Shown: in pieces, positions 49,690 through 58,710 of the stretch | How positions within the stretch are numbered: the first letter of the stretch is position 1 | Layout: each line of letters starts with the position of its first letter | Origin: Pseudoalteromonas sp. XMcav2-N | GTDB lineage: Bacteria; Pseudomonadota; Gammaproteobacteria; Enterobacterales; Alteromonadaceae | Reading direction: 5' to 3' | DNA: 64,000 bases | NCBI RefSeq assembly: GCF_024124545.1 | Contig: NZ_JAMXSF010000006.1 | Coordinates: 1-64,000, forward strand | The notes under the pieces: generated by a model | Databases searched by the model: none | Told to the model about the DNA's origin: nothing | The model's input: the letters and a program-made list of their open reading frames with translations, nothing else | Made by a program: the position numbers and the translations under genes

Positions 49690-50688
49690 ATGTCTAAACG
49701 ACTAGCAAACAAACTGGTATCTCCAATTGGCTTGGGCTGTATGGGAATGAGTGAGTTCTACGGTGAGCGCAATGATGCGCAATCTCTGGAAACGCTGCAC
49801 GCAGCACTGGATATGGGTTATAACCATTTCGATACTGCGGATATGTATGGTCAGGGTCACAACGAATCGTTGCTGGGCCAGTTTGTCAGTGACATTGGTA
49901 GTAAGCGTGATGATATCGTCTTTGCCTCAAAATTTGGTATTCGCCGCGATCCAAATGACAAATACAACCTGATCATTGATAACAGCAAAGAATATGTCAA
50001 AGCAGCGTGCGAGGCGTCACTGAAGCGTATGAACCTCGAAGCGCTGGACATTTATTATATGCACCGTCGTGACCCGAATGTGCCTATCGAAGAGCCTATG
50101 GAAGCGCTGGCTGAGCTGGTTAAAGAGGGCAAGATCAAGGCCATCGGTCTGTCTGAAGTCTCTGCCGATACACTGCGTCGTGCAAACCAGGTACACCAGG
50201 TTGAAGCATTACAGAGTGAGTATTCACTGTGGAGCCGTGATATTGAAACAGAGATCCTGCCTGCCTGTATTGACTTGGGTGTGCAGTTTATCGCTTACAG
50301 CCCGCTGGGGCGCGGTTTTTTAACCGGGCAGATCAGCAAAGAGCAAATCGAGCAGGCGGACGTGGCTTCAGATTTTCGCGCCAAACTCCCTCGTTTCCAG
50401 AAAGAAAATATCGACACTAACCTGGCGCTGGTCAATAAAGTGGAAGAGATCAGTCGCGAGCTGGGCTGCTCAACAGGCCAGGTTGCACTGGCGTGGCTAC
50501 TGAACCGTCATGAAAACGTCCATGTTATCCCGGGTACCAAACGTGTGAAATATCTGCGCGACAATTTCGCCGCACAGAACGTCACCCTGTCTGACTCGAT
50601 CATCACGTCTCTGGATGAGTTGTTCTCTCGCGACAATGTTGCGGGTGAGCGCTACCCTGAAGCGATTCTGGCAGGCACTAACCTGTAA
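49690..50688 (+). CDS. Aldo/keto reductase
   Basis: A 332-residue NADPH-dependent TIM-barrel reductase. The catalytic tetrad is visible: Asp and Tyr in HFDTADMYGQGHNE, Lys in FASKFG and His in YYMHRRD. It belongs to the YakC/AKR13-like group by its start (VSPIGLGCMGMSEFYG). It probably reduces a carbonyl intermediate of the locus product. The intergenic stem-loop separates it from the afsA/HAD pair, and a GC-rich hairpin lies between it and the next gene, so it may be expressed partly on its own. Confidence 0.9.
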   Translation: MSKRLANKLVSPIGLGCMGMSEFYGERNDAQSLETLHAALDMGYNHFDTADMYGQGHNESLLGQFVSDIGSKRDDIVFASKFGIRRDPNDKYNLIIDNSKEYVKAACEASLKRMNLEALDIYYMHRRDPNVPIEEPMEALAELVKEGKIKAIGLSEVSADTLRRANQVHQVEALQSEYSLWSRDIETEILPACIDLGVQFIAYSPLGRGFLTGQISKEQIEQADVASDFRAKLPRFQKENIDTNLALVNKVEEISRELGCSTGQVALAWLLNRHENVHVIPGTKRVKYLRDNFAAQNVTLSDSIITSLDELFSRDNVAGERYPEAILAGTNL

Positions 50689-50699
50689 TTCTAAGTTCC

Positions 50700-50719
50700 G
50701 GCACCCAGGTTTGGGTGCC
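50700..50719 (+). terminator. GC-rich hairpin between the reductase and flavin hydroxylase genes
   Basis: A perfect 8-bp stem (GGCACCCA / TGGGTGCC) with a 4-nt loop, 12 nt after the reductase stop. It has no T-run, so it may be an RNA-stability or partial-termination element inside the operon. Confidence 0.5.
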
Positions 50720-50741
50720 CCTCAACAAAAGAGTATGTGTA

Positions 50742-52205
50742 ATGGTTAAGCAAGTCTTAATTGTAGGGGCCGGACCAACAGGCATGGTGCTGGCGCTACA
50801 ACTCAAACGTTTAGGCGTTGATGCAACCGTGATTGATTCACGTTTGGCTGCGGGATCCGGTTCTAAAGCGCTGAGTGTGAACCCGGCTTCGCTAGATATT
50901 CTGGATGATTTGGGCGTGACGGAGCAGTTACTTGCGCGTGGCAAACAAAACCAGAGTGTAAACTTAATTTATGAAGGCCAGCGTTTGTTTAAGCTGGACT
51001 TTAAACAACTGAACAGCCGCTTTGCGTACTTTTTGATGCTGCCACAACCAGATACCGAAGCAGCATTGCAGGCGCGTATGGCCGAAACCGGCTGTGAGGT
51101 GGCGCGTGGCACGGCGCTGGTCGATTTGCACCAGCAGGGTGATCAGGTACAGGTGACGCTGTCCCGAGATGGCCAGGTTTATAAAGAGACCTATGATTAT
51201 GTGGTTGGCTGTGATGGCGCGCGCAGTCGTACCCGGGAGTTACTCAAATTACCCTTCAGTGGGTACGATTATGATATGCATTTTGTTCTGGCGGATGTGA
51301 AGGTGCGCTGGAACCGTGACACCAGTCAGAGCTACTACATGGTCAGCGAAGATGGGTTTTTTATTTTGCTGCCACTGACCGAGGGCTATCACCGAATTGT
51401 TATAAAGGTTTCCGGGGCGTTTGACCCTAAGCAGACCATCGACTTTGACCTGATCCAGGCCTATTTACAGCGTCTTGATCCTGATCTGGAGATTTTCGAA
51501 CCCAGCTGGATTTCCTCAGCCCCCTTTTATAATCGCGAAACCAGCCAGTTCAGACGTGGCAATGTGTTTATCTGCGGAGATGCCTGTCACTTATTTAGCC
51601 CGATCGGTGGCTTTGGTATGAATACAGGCATTGGTGATGCGTATAATCTGGCCTGGAAGCTGGCTCAGGTAGCTAAAGGCGAAGCGCCAGAAGTGCTGTT
51701 AGATAGCTATGACGCAGAGCGCCGCCAGAACGCCAAATCGTTACTGCGCCTGACTGATAAAAATACCTCGCTGATCGCGCGTCTTGACCGGCACTCGGCA
51801 GATGACGAAGCGCTATTTACGCCCAAACAGAAAAATCGTCCTTTTATTCGTCAATTTGTTCAGGCGGCGGCAGGTTATCAGCTTGATTATGCTGCAACTG
51901 GGTCAGCAAAAGGCGTAGGCCGTATTTATTTACCCCTTGATCTGCAAGGCTATCGGCATCAGGGCACGGGATATACCTTGTTTGCCAGTGATGCTGCATG
52001 CGCGGAGCGTTTGGCTCAACAAGTGGCGTATTCCGGTGAACAGGCTCAGATCCAGGTATGCCAACGGGAGACGGTGGCACATCAATTTGATCCTGAGGCC
52101 GAGTGTGTGCTGGTCCGGCCCGATAAGATCATTGCCTTCAGTGGCAATGAACGACAGTGCAGCCGTTTTCTTAACGACACACTGTTACTGGCTGAGAGTG
52201 CCTGA
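50742..52205 (+). CDS. FAD-dependent aromatic-hydroxylase-type monooxygenase
   Basis: A 487-residue class A flavin monooxygenase (PheA/TfdB, PHBH fold). FAD-binding GAGPTGMVLALQLKRLG is near residues 9-25, the DG motif in VVGCDGARSRTREL near 157, and the GD motif with ICGDACHLFSPIGGFGMN near 279. The C-terminal thioredoxin-like region appears short. It hydroxylates or epoxidises a substrate with NAD(P)H and O2. A flavin oxidoreductase next to AfsA-type and phosphatase genes recalls mmfLHP and related pathways, but MmfH-type enzymes are reductases and this one looks like a hydroxylase. ATG 50742 is chosen over an upstream in-frame ATG. Confidence 0.85.
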   Translation: MVKQVLIVGAGPTGMVLALQLKRLGVDATVIDSRLAAGSGSKALSVNPASLDILDDLGVTEQLLARGKQNQSVNLIYEGQRLFKLDFKQLNSRFAYFLMLPQPDTEAALQARMAETGCEVARGTALVDLHQQGDQVQVTLSRDGQVYKETYDYVVGCDGARSRTRELLKLPFSGYDYDMHFVLADVKVRWNRDTSQSYYMVSEDGFFILLPLTEGYHRIVIKVSGAFDPKQTIDFDLIQAYLQRLDPDLEIFEPSWISSAPFYNRETSQFRRGNVFICGDACHLFSPIGGFGMNTGIGDAYNLAWKLAQVAKGEAPEVLLDSYDAERRQNAKSLLRLTDKNTSLIARLDRHSADDEALFTPKQKNRPFIRQFVQAAAGYQLDYAATGSAKGVGRIYLPLDLQGYRHQGTGYTLFASDAACAERLAQQVAYSGEQAQIQVCQRETVAHQFDPEAECVLVRPDKIIAFSGNERQCSRFLNDTLLLAESA

Positions 52206-52207
52206 CC

Positions 52208-53458
52208 ATGAATGAAATAAGAGCACTTGGCACTTTGGAGCGAAAAATGGCAGCCCTGCATGATGTGCAGGGAAATGCTCAGACGACGTCTTTACTGACA
52301 CTTGGGCAACAGCTCGACGAGGCGAGGCTGACTAAAGCGATGGCACGCTGGCTACAGCTGAACCCCGCACTGATGCTGACACTGAATAATCAGCAGAATA
52401 CTTTTACAGAGGCGGCTGCAACCGGCCAGCTGCACGAGCTCGGTGTGGCGGAAGTCGCGCATGACAAAGCTCTGGCGTCGCTGATCCAGGCGGTGTTGAA
52501 CACGCCCCTACAGCCGCAGCGGCAGTTATGCTCTGTTCTGCTTGTCCAGCAGCAGGATACGGCGATAAGCCACATTGCACTGACTTGCCACCATGCGCTG
52601 GTGGATGGCCACAGTCTGGCCTATCTGCTTGACCAGTTACTGCATTGTTATCACAACCTGACACACAGCGAGCGCAGTGCACTGGCACCGGCGATTGAAT
52701 CTCAGCTCGAGCGGGCGCGAGGCAATGTAGCGCCCCTGCCAGCTCATCTGGGTTGGCCCGTTATCACCCAGGCAAAACCGGCTCAACGACACACCCGGTT
52801 TTGCCGACAAACCATTGAACGAGACGCACTGATTGCACTGAAAGCGATTGCCAAACACAGTGGCAGTGCGCTCAATACGGTCCTGACATACATTTTGACT
52901 CAGGCCATTAAACAAGTGCACAGCACAGGCAAGTTGCGCCTGTTAATGGCTATCTCACTCAGGCAGCGTACCGCAGTAAAAAGCGCTGCTTCCGCACTCG
53001 GGTGTTTGATAGCCGTCAGTGCTTTGGATATGCCAGGCAGCACGAACTGGCCGACCTTTGCTCGACAGTTTGATCAGCAGTTAGCTGAAACGATTGATAC
53101 TGAGCTTGGCTATGTGTCGCCAATGGATGAGCAATCGCTGCACCAGTTACGTCAGAGTGCGGACAACCCGTCGCGCTTTAGTTGTGATTTTGCCATGACA
53201 AACCATGGTGTGGTGCAGTTTGATACTGCCCGACACGGAGTGGTTGTTCGGGAGTATGCCAATTTTGCCAATCGCAATGCCGGAAACGTTGGGATTGCAT
53301 GTCACCTGGCAACCTCAGGGCACAGGTTGAACTGTGTCTTCACTTACTGTGAGCCTCTGATGTCAACGGCGATGGCACAGCAAATTAATGCGCTATTTAG
53401 TCGTCAGGTGAGCGCGTTTATTGAACAATATCAGGAGATTTATCATGAAGCGAGCTAG
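52208..53458 (+). CDS. Condensation-domain/PapA-like acyltransferase
   Basis: A 416-residue CoA-dependent-acyltransferase-fold protein. The catalytic HHxxxDG motif is present as HHALVDGHS near residue 128. The second-half floor-loop region (LRLLMAISLRQRT, near residue 245) matches stand-alone condensation, alcohol acetyltransferase and PapA-type enzymes. It probably forms an ester or amide between two activated pieces. It begins 2 nt after the flavin hydroxylase stop and overlaps the next start by 14 nt. No NRPS partner or carrier protein is in the window, so its donor is probably a CoA thioester. Confidence 0.75.
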   Translation: MNEIRALGTLERKMAALHDVQGNAQTTSLLTLGQQLDEARLTKAMARWLQLNPALMLTLNNQQNTFTEAAATGQLHELGVAEVAHDKALASLIQAVLNTPLQPQRQLCSVLLVQQQDTAISHIALTCHHALVDGHSLAYLLDQLLHCYHNLTHSERSALAPAIESQLERARGNVAPLPAHLGWPVITQAKPAQRHTRFCRQTIERDALIALKAIAKHSGSALNTVLTYILTQAIKQVHSTGKLRLLMAISLRQRTAVKSAASALGCLIAVSALDMPGSTNWPTFARQFDQQLAETIDTELGYVSPMDEQSLHQLRQSADNPSRFSCDFAMTNHGVVQFDTARHGVVVREYANFANRNAGNVGIACHLATSGHRLNCVFTYCEPLMSTAMAQQINALFSRQVSAFIEQYQEIYHEAS

Positions 53459-55253
53459 ACTCACCACCTCCCAGGGCACCATCAGTTATCTGGAGTCGAC
53501 CGGGCGCGGCCCCACTTTGATATTTTTGCATGGGAACTCTTCACAAGCGGCGGCGTTTGACGCCCAGATGAACTACTTCGGTGCGCATTTCCATTGTTTG
53601 GCTGTGGATTTTCTTGGCCATGGGGAGTCGTCTGCTGCACATAAGAGTGATGCCTACAGCTTTGCCGGATGTGTGATTCAATTACGTGATTTCATCGGTG
53701 CATTGCAGCTGGATGAATGTGTCATCATTGGCCACAGCCTGGGGGGACACGTGGCACTGGATGCTTTGCCTCACTTGCCTCAGGTGAAAGGCGTCGTACT
53801 GGCAGGCGCACCACCATTTTCAGCCGATACGGCTGCGCAAGCGTTTAAAGAAGAGCCCTCTCAGGGGCGCATTTTTCGCTCTGAATTGAGCGATGAGGAT
53901 GTTGAGCAGGTGTGTGGTCTGTTCGTCAATAAAGAGCAAGTTTCTTTGGCACAGTGGCTGAAAGTGTCGCACAGTGTTGAATTGACTCAGCCCGATGTGC
54001 GCGAAGGGATCCTGGCAGGTCTGCAGAGCGGGCCACTATGTGATGAAATTGCGTTGTTACAGCAAGCTCAGATCCCGTCACTGGCCATCACAGGTGCAGC
54101 AGATCCTTTCATTCACTGTGAGTATGTCACGGGCCTGGAGCAGCAAATTGCACAGTTTCAGGCCCTTACTTTTGCGGATTGTCATCATTGTCCGCATGTG
54201 GAAGATGCACAGCAGTTTAACCGGGCACTGAGCGCTTTTTTGGAGCGGTGCCTGAATGATAAGGTCATGCGGATAAGCCGGTTAAACAGCGAGGATCAGA
54301 CCTTACATCAACAGGTTGTGGCGCGTCCTGTGGTGGCTGCCGGACAAGTGCTGGTAAAAGTGACCGGATGTGGTTTCTCGGAGCTGGATCAGCGCATTTT
54401 AGCTGGTGAATACCCCCAGCTGTTGTCGCAAAGTGCTTTGGTACCGTTGAGTCAGTTTATCGGCGAAGTGGTGCATGTGGCAGAGAGTCGGAGCTCGCTA
54501 AAAATAGGCGATCGGGTGTTTGGGTGCTTGCTGGCAGAAAGCCAGCGGCTGGGCGCGCTGGCGGATTTTGTGCTGGTGAGTGAACAGCATGTTATTAAAG
54601 CACCGGAGAAACTCGATGATAAGCTGCTGGGTAACCTGATTTACCCGTACAGCAAAGCCTGGCTGATACGGCAAAAACTCAAACATGTTCAGCAGGGACG
54701 GGTTTTGCTGGTGGGCCGCGAGCGGTTGTCGACGACGCTGGTTGCAGATGCCCTGCTCGAAGCTGGCTATCAGGTGAGTTTGTTAGTTGATAATAAACAG
54801 CAAAAGCAGACACTTATCCAGAGCCAGATTGCTGGAATTGAGACTGTCACCACAGTGCAGCTGGAAGAAGATGCCTTACAGGGGGCCTTTACCACTGTGA
54901 TAGAACTGGAGCCTGTGATTGATCCTCAGCTGCTGTTGCCACTGTGCTGTCATGACGGGGGGTTCTTTACTTTCCATTATCACCGGGAGTTCCCGACCCG
55001 GGCACTTTATGGTCGAGGTTTGAGCCTGCACAGTCTGGTACCGATTAACCTGTTAATGGAGCAGCTGCCGCGTTGTTCAGTACAGGAGCTGTTGGCGGAC
55101 TGTCGTCGTGATATTACCCGGGTGGCCGCCATACTCAGCAATGAGGGCACCCCTCAGGCCGGGCCTCAGCGAGTAGGAAATGGTGACAGGCTGAGTGTGG
55201 CCAGTGGCCAGGATTTTGTGTTGTTTCAGCAAGTGAGTGCGCAGCCATGTTGA
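53445..55253 (+). CDS. Alpha/beta-hydrolase fused to an MDR/quinone-reductase-like domain
   Basis: A 602-residue fusion. The N-terminal alpha/beta-hydrolase (about 1-272) has the oxyanion HGNSS segment, nucleophile Ser98 in GHSLGGH, Asp in ADPFIHCEY and His in HHCPHVED. After a short linker, an MDR-like GroES/Rossmann part (about 290-520) starts VLVKVTGCGFSELDQRILAGEYP. Its nucleotide-binding loop reads LVGRERLSTT rather than the glycine-rich GxGxxG/AAGGVG pattern, so NAD(P)H binding may be weak or lost. ATG 53445 follows AGGAG; an in-frame start 24 nt upstream is less likely. The gene overlaps both neighbours. Confidence 0.8.
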   Translation: MKRARLTTSQGTISYLESTGRGPTLIFLHGNSSQAAAFDAQMNYFGAHFHCLAVDFLGHGESSAAHKSDAYSFAGCVIQLRDFIGALQLDECVIIGHSLGGHVALDALPHLPQVKGVVLAGAPPFSADTAAQAFKEEPSQGRIFRSELSDEDVEQVCGLFVNKEQVSLAQWLKVSHSVELTQPDVREGILAGLQSGPLCDEIALLQQAQIPSLAITGAADPFIHCEYVTGLEQQIAQFQALTFADCHHCPHVEDAQQFNRALSAFLERCLNDKVMRISRLNSEDQTLHQQVVARPVVAAGQVLVKVTGCGFSELDQRILAGEYPQLLSQSALVPLSQFIGEVVHVAESRSSLKIGDRVFGCLLAESQRLGALADFVLVSEQHVIKAPEKLDDKLLGNLIYPYSKAWLIRQKLKHVQQGRVLLVGRERLSTTLVADALLEAGYQVSLLVDNKQQKQTLIQSQIAGIETVTTVQLEEDALQGAFTTVIELEPVIDPQLLLPLCCHDGGFFTFHYHREFPTRALYGRGLSLHSLVPINLLMEQLPRCSVQELLADCRRDITRVAAILSNEGTPQAGPQRVGNGDRLSVASGQDFVLFQQVSAQPC

Positions 55254-56140
55254 GGCGCACTAAAACCGCGCAGGCAAGTAATTTACTTGCCTACCTGTTG
55301 TGGGCGTCAGCAGCGATTTTTTTTCATCAGCTGACGCACATTGCCCTGTTTGATTTACTGAGCCTGAGAATTGTCCTGGCGACGTTGATGTGTCTGGTGT
55401 TAGTAACGCTGATGGGGCAACAAAGCGCGTTGCTTGCATTGCTGCGTGCCCGGTTTAAGTTAATCGCCCTCAGTGCTCTGCTCATAGCCAGCAACTGGTT
55501 GCTGGTGATCAGCAGCATTAGCAGCGAGCAGCTCAACAGCGCCAGTCTGGGATACTACCTGGCACCGGTCCTGACTTTGCTGTTACTCAAGCTGGTTAAT
55601 CGAGAAGGGCTGCAGCTCAAAGAGTACGCGTGTCTGAGCTTGTGCCTGTGTGGCGTGCTGCTGTACATCAAGATGCAAGCTTATGCTGCGCTACCCTGGC
55701 AGGGGCTGGTTATTGCCTTGACGTTTGCACTTTATGTGGTGCTCAGGCGGTATTTACAGGAACCTGCGGTGGTGGTTCTGGCGGCGGAGCATGTGTGTGC
55801 TGCATTACCCGCTTTATTGTATCTGGCGTGGTCTCAGTATATCGCGCCGGGCAGTGGTTTATCGCATCAGTTACAGCAGGGTGACATGATGAAACTGTGC
55901 ATACTGGGGGTGGTAACTACATTGCCTTTGTTACTTTATAACTTTTCTGTGAAGCATCTTAGCAGCGCATTTGTGTCTCTGTCCCAGTATCTTAACCCGA
56001 CACTGATGTTGTTGATTGCGGTGCTGCTGTTTAAAGAAGTGGTGATGGCAGGTCAGTGGCTGGGACTGGCATTTATCTGGGGCGGCATTGCGGTGTACTT
56101 TGTGCTGGCTCAGCGTGCGCAGGCGCAGCACGCTGTCTAG
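55247..56140 (+). CDS. DMT-superfamily (EamA/RarD-like) transporter
   Basis: A 297-residue inner-membrane protein with about ten hydrophobic helices in two EamA repeats. The layout (short N-terminus, 'LLAYLLWASAAIFFHQLTHIALFDLLSLRIVLA') recalls RarD-like transporters. It overlaps the hydrolase fusion gene by 7 bp. As the last gene of a biosynthetic operon, it is a good candidate for product export or self-protection. A second DMT transporter gene begins at the right edge of the window. Confidence 0.83.
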   Translation: MLRRTKTAQASNLLAYLLWASAAIFFHQLTHIALFDLLSLRIVLATLMCLVLVTLMGQQSALLALLRARFKLIALSALLIASNWLLVISSISSEQLNSASLGYYLAPVLTLLLLKLVNREGLQLKEYACLSLCLCGVLLYIKMQAYAALPWQGLVIALTFALYVVLRRYLQEPAVVVLAAEHVCAALPALLYLAWSQYIAPGSGLSHQLQQGDMMKLCILGVVTTLPLLLYNFSVKHLSSAFVSLSQYLNPTLMLLIAVLLFKEVVMAGQWLGLAFIWGGIAVYFVLAQRAQAQHAV

Positions 56141-56204
56141 ACAAATTTAACTATGTGGTTCTGTTTACCGTCGAGATTATGAGGGATTAAAAGGAGATCA
56201 ACAA

Positions 56205-57509
56205 ATGGGAACCGTTCGAAAACAGGTGGAAAATTGGAACAGACAGCTGTATCCAGTCACATTTCAGGGTTTTGTTGAACGTGTAGAGCAGCCGGTAGCG
56301 GCTGAGCTGCTGGCTCTGAGTAAACAGGCGAAATTTGCAGACATAGTCTGGTCCGGGGCAGATGCCTGTATGGACGACGTCTGGGGCACGATGACAGTAG
56401 CACAGTTGCAACAGATGCTGGAGGAAGGAGGCGCGGACTTGCCCCGGTTATGTTATGTACGTGTTGAGCCTGAATTGCTGGCAAGCAAAGCGCGGGTTGC
56501 TGATCTGATCGATATACTTGAGTCGGCACTGACGCATAAGGTCTTTCGCTTCAGGCTGGTATTGCAAGAGGCGTATCGCATTGGCAGTCAGGAGCTTAAA
56601 AAAGCGCTGCGAGTCTGCGACATGATTGGCAGCGATCGGATCGCATTTGAAGATTGTCTGGGCGGGTTCCGCCCTGCCGGGGTTGAAAATTTTATGCTGT
56701 GGCTGGCGCCCAAAGCACTGGCCTACGAGCTGAATACGGAATTTATCTTCTATTCTTCAAACATTGACGCTCATGATAATGCACTGCGTGCAATAGAACA
56801 TGGCTGCAACTACTTGCAGGTGAGTGCACATTTTTTTAATCGAGATCAGTGCGCTCTGGCGATCGGCTCAGTGCTGGAAAGCTACGGTGACTATCAGCGT
56901 TTTTTTGACCTGGCATTGCTCGAAAAATATATCTGTCTACGTTTATTTGGTGGTGATGAGGCATTTGTAGAGCAAGAAGCACTGAAGGTTACGCCTGCTC
57001 CCACTGCTGTACCTGGGAACGTGCAAATGACGCCGGCGATAAAAAATGACACGCCAGTCTCACTGCGTTTTGAGGTCAGCGACAACGACTGGCATGTGCG
57101 CTTATTGCTTAAGCGTGGTTCTCAGAGTGTGGATCTGGGCGAGCGTGTACATCACTATATCTTGCTATTATTGGTGCGCGAATACCATGAGCAAGCAATG
57201 AAAGCCTGGGAAGAAGGCGAAAAAGTCGATCCTTTGCTGACCGGGTGGGTTGAGCGGGAGCTATTGCACCGTATGATTGGCGACAATGAAACTCAGTTCA
57301 ATGTCAAACTGTGCCGTGCTAAAAAGCAGTTACATGATGCTGCAAAAACTCTGGGCCTGGATGTATTTGAACCCTGCGCCTACAGGCAAGGCGCACTGCG
57401 GATTAACTTTGGAAATGTTGAAGTCCTCAAAGGGAATAGCTGTGAAATTGTCATTGAGAATTGGCAGATAGCGGAGTCTGAAACTGATGAACAGGCAATG
57501 GCAGCTTAA
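56205..57509 (+). CDS. DRE-TIM-like domain fused to a winged-helix-type C-terminal domain (putative regulator)
   Basis: A 434-residue protein. Residues about 1-260 look like the TIM barrel of the HMG-CoA lyase/isopropylmalate synthase superfamily: an EDCLGGFRPAGVE strand-loop near residue 149, and NIDAHDNALRAIEHGCNYL near residue 185. The catalytic HxH metal pair is reduced to one His, so it may bind rather than convert a ligand. After a Pro/Thr linker, the C-terminal part (about 285-420, LGERVHHYILLLLV then LLHRMIGDNETQFNVKLCRAKKQL) resembles the winged-helix output domain found in some FHA-domain proteins. I infer a ligand-sensing transcription factor; the enzyme reading cannot be excluded. 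AAGGAG precedes the ATG. It is 64 bp after the transporter gene. Confidence 0.5.
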   Translation: MGTVRKQVENWNRQLYPVTFQGFVERVEQPVAAELLALSKQAKFADIVWSGADACMDDVWGTMTVAQLQQMLEEGGADLPRLCYVRVEPELLASKARVADLIDILESALTHKVFRFRLVLQEAYRIGSQELKKALRVCDMIGSDRIAFEDCLGGFRPAGVENFMLWLAPKALAYELNTEFIFYSSNIDAHDNALRAIEHGCNYLQVSAHFFNRDQCALAIGSVLESYGDYQRFFDLALLEKYICLRLFGGDEAFVEQEALKVTPAPTAVPGNVQMTPAIKNDTPVSLRFEVSDNDWHVRLLLKRGSQSVDLGERVHHYILLLLVREYHEQAMKAWEEGEKVDPLLTGWVERELLHRMIGDNETQFNVKLCRAKKQLHDAAKTLGLDVFEPCAYRQGALRINFGNVEVLKGNSCEIVIENWQIAESETDEQAMAA

Positions 57510-57844
57510 TATTATGACGACGGGGCGTTGTATTTCTGTATTTGTGTGAATAACTACAACAGTACAACGCGTATGTTGGTTGGTGAACTAAGTGTAAATA
57601 GTGCACCACGATGGTTCATGATTAATTTCAATATTTGGTATGCTTTATTTTTATTCATTGTTATATGGTCTGAACAACAGGATTGTTGTTGTAAATGATA
57701 TTTTTCTATTATCTTCAATAAAGTCTAGTATTATCCTATCTGTTATCTTGAAAATAATATATCCACTTAAATAGAAGGTGCTGTTTGTGTGGATATATTA
57801 TTTGTAACAAAATAATGTTCTTTTCCTTAGTGAGTTTTGTCAGT
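57510..57844. other. AT-rich intergenic region between convergent genes
   Basis: About 335 bp without a gene. It holds the long hairpin at 57753-57803 and is clearly AT-richer than its flanks. No lux-box-like site or repeat family was found in it. Confidence 0.5.
57753..57803. terminator. Long AT-rich hairpin, likely bidirectional terminator
   Basis: A perfect 15-bp inverted repeat (AAATAATATATCCAC / GTGGATATATTATTT) with a 21-nt loop, between the putative regulator gene and luxR. Low stem GC content and A/T-rich flanks on both sides fit a two-way transcription end. Confidence 0.6.
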
Positions 57845-58579
57845 CTAGATAATACCGAAGCTCATGCCTTTCGCAATGGCCTGAGAACGGTTTACCACAT
57901 TCAACTTGGTGAATATATTAGATAAATGAAACTTCACTGTACGCTCGGATATACTGAGGATGATGGCAATATCACCATTGTTTTTGCCCTCTTTAGCCCA
58001 TTGTAAAACCTCAAGCTCACGTTTGGACAGTTGTGGCATGCCAATTTTTCGTCGTGTGTTTTCACCATCGCGTGAAAACAGCTCGTGAAAGTGTGGCGCG
58101 ATGTAAGACAAGATATGCGCGTCTGCTTTATTGGTCGTAGCCTCGGTCGAAATAGACAGTAGGGTAGAGCCACTGTGGTTGTTGACGACAATAGACAAGC
58201 CATGACTTCCTACATATTTCTGAGATAAAAACTGAAAATCACTGGAGTATTGCTCTTTTGCCGGAGAGAACTGAAATGCACTTTGCCAGTCAACCACCTG
58301 GTTGCTTTGAGACAGCGCATTAAGCACGGGGTCCTGTTGATAGAACTTACGCTGAAAGTAGATATCCTGCCACTCATTGCTCAAGTTGTAGGAAAATAAC
58401 TGCGAGGGACTCGTGAGCTGGAATTGATTTTGTACATCGATGGCTAAAATCGCGGTTTTGATGGGAATGAGTTTGTCTAGTTTATTAAATAAGTTATTTA
58501 CTGAGGTACTGTCATTTTCCGATTTTACACAGCTATCGACAAAATCCAGTGTTTGGATCAATTTATCCTTGTCAATCAT
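57845..58579 (-). CDS. LuxR-family quorum-sensing regulator with AHL-binding domain
   Basis: A 244-residue regulator. The N-terminal autoinducer-binding domain keeps the ligand-contact residues (numbered from the GTG 9 nt upstream): W73 and Y77 in EWQDIYF, D86-P87 in QQDPVL, W101 in VDWQS and G130 in GSHGLSI. The C-terminal GerE helix-turn-helix (LSKRELEVLQWAKEGKNN..., about residues 188-240) is intact. I choose ATG 58579; GTG 58588 is possible. It lies downstream of luxI on the same strand with its own promoter. It likely binds the lux-box-like sites in this locus when its acyl-homoserine lactone accumulates. Confidence 0.93.
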   Translation of the reverse strand: MIDKDKLIQTLDFVDSCVKSENDSTSVNNLFNKLDKLIPIKTAILAIDVQNQFQLTSPSQLFSYNLSNEWQDIYFQRKFYQQDPVLNALSQSNQVVDWQSAFQFSPAKEQYSSDFQFLSQKYVGSHGLSIVVNNHSGSTLLSISTEATTNKADAHILSYIAPHFHELFSRDGENTRRKIGMPQLSKRELEVLQWAKEGKNNGDIAIILSISERTVKFHLSNIFTKLNVVNRSQAIAKGMSFGII

Positions 58580-58617
58580 ATTAAGCACACCATAGTTACG
58601 TTTTAATGAGAATATTT

Positions 58618-58645
58618 ATTCTATGGTGAGTGCATGGTTAGTCAA
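58618..58645 (-). promoter_or_regulatory. Sigma-70-type promoter of the luxR gene
   Basis: On the minus strand, TTGACT (58645-58640), 16-bp spacer, TAGAAT (58623-58618). It leaves about 32 nt of leader before ATG 58579 and would allow luxR expression independent of luxI. Confidence 0.6.
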
Positions 58646-58677
58646 GTGTTAATTTGTGAAGTTTTTATCCCGGGTAC

Positions 58678-58710
58678 AGCTTGGTTACTGGAACGGATGG
58701 TAACCAAGCT
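58678..58710 (-). terminator. Stem-loop between luxI and luxR
   Basis: A perfect 11-bp inverted repeat (AGCTTGGTTAC / GTAACCAAGCT) with an 11-nt loop, 20 nt past the luxI stop. There is no T-run on the minus strand, so termination is uncertain; it may limit read-through into luxR. Confidence 0.55.
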
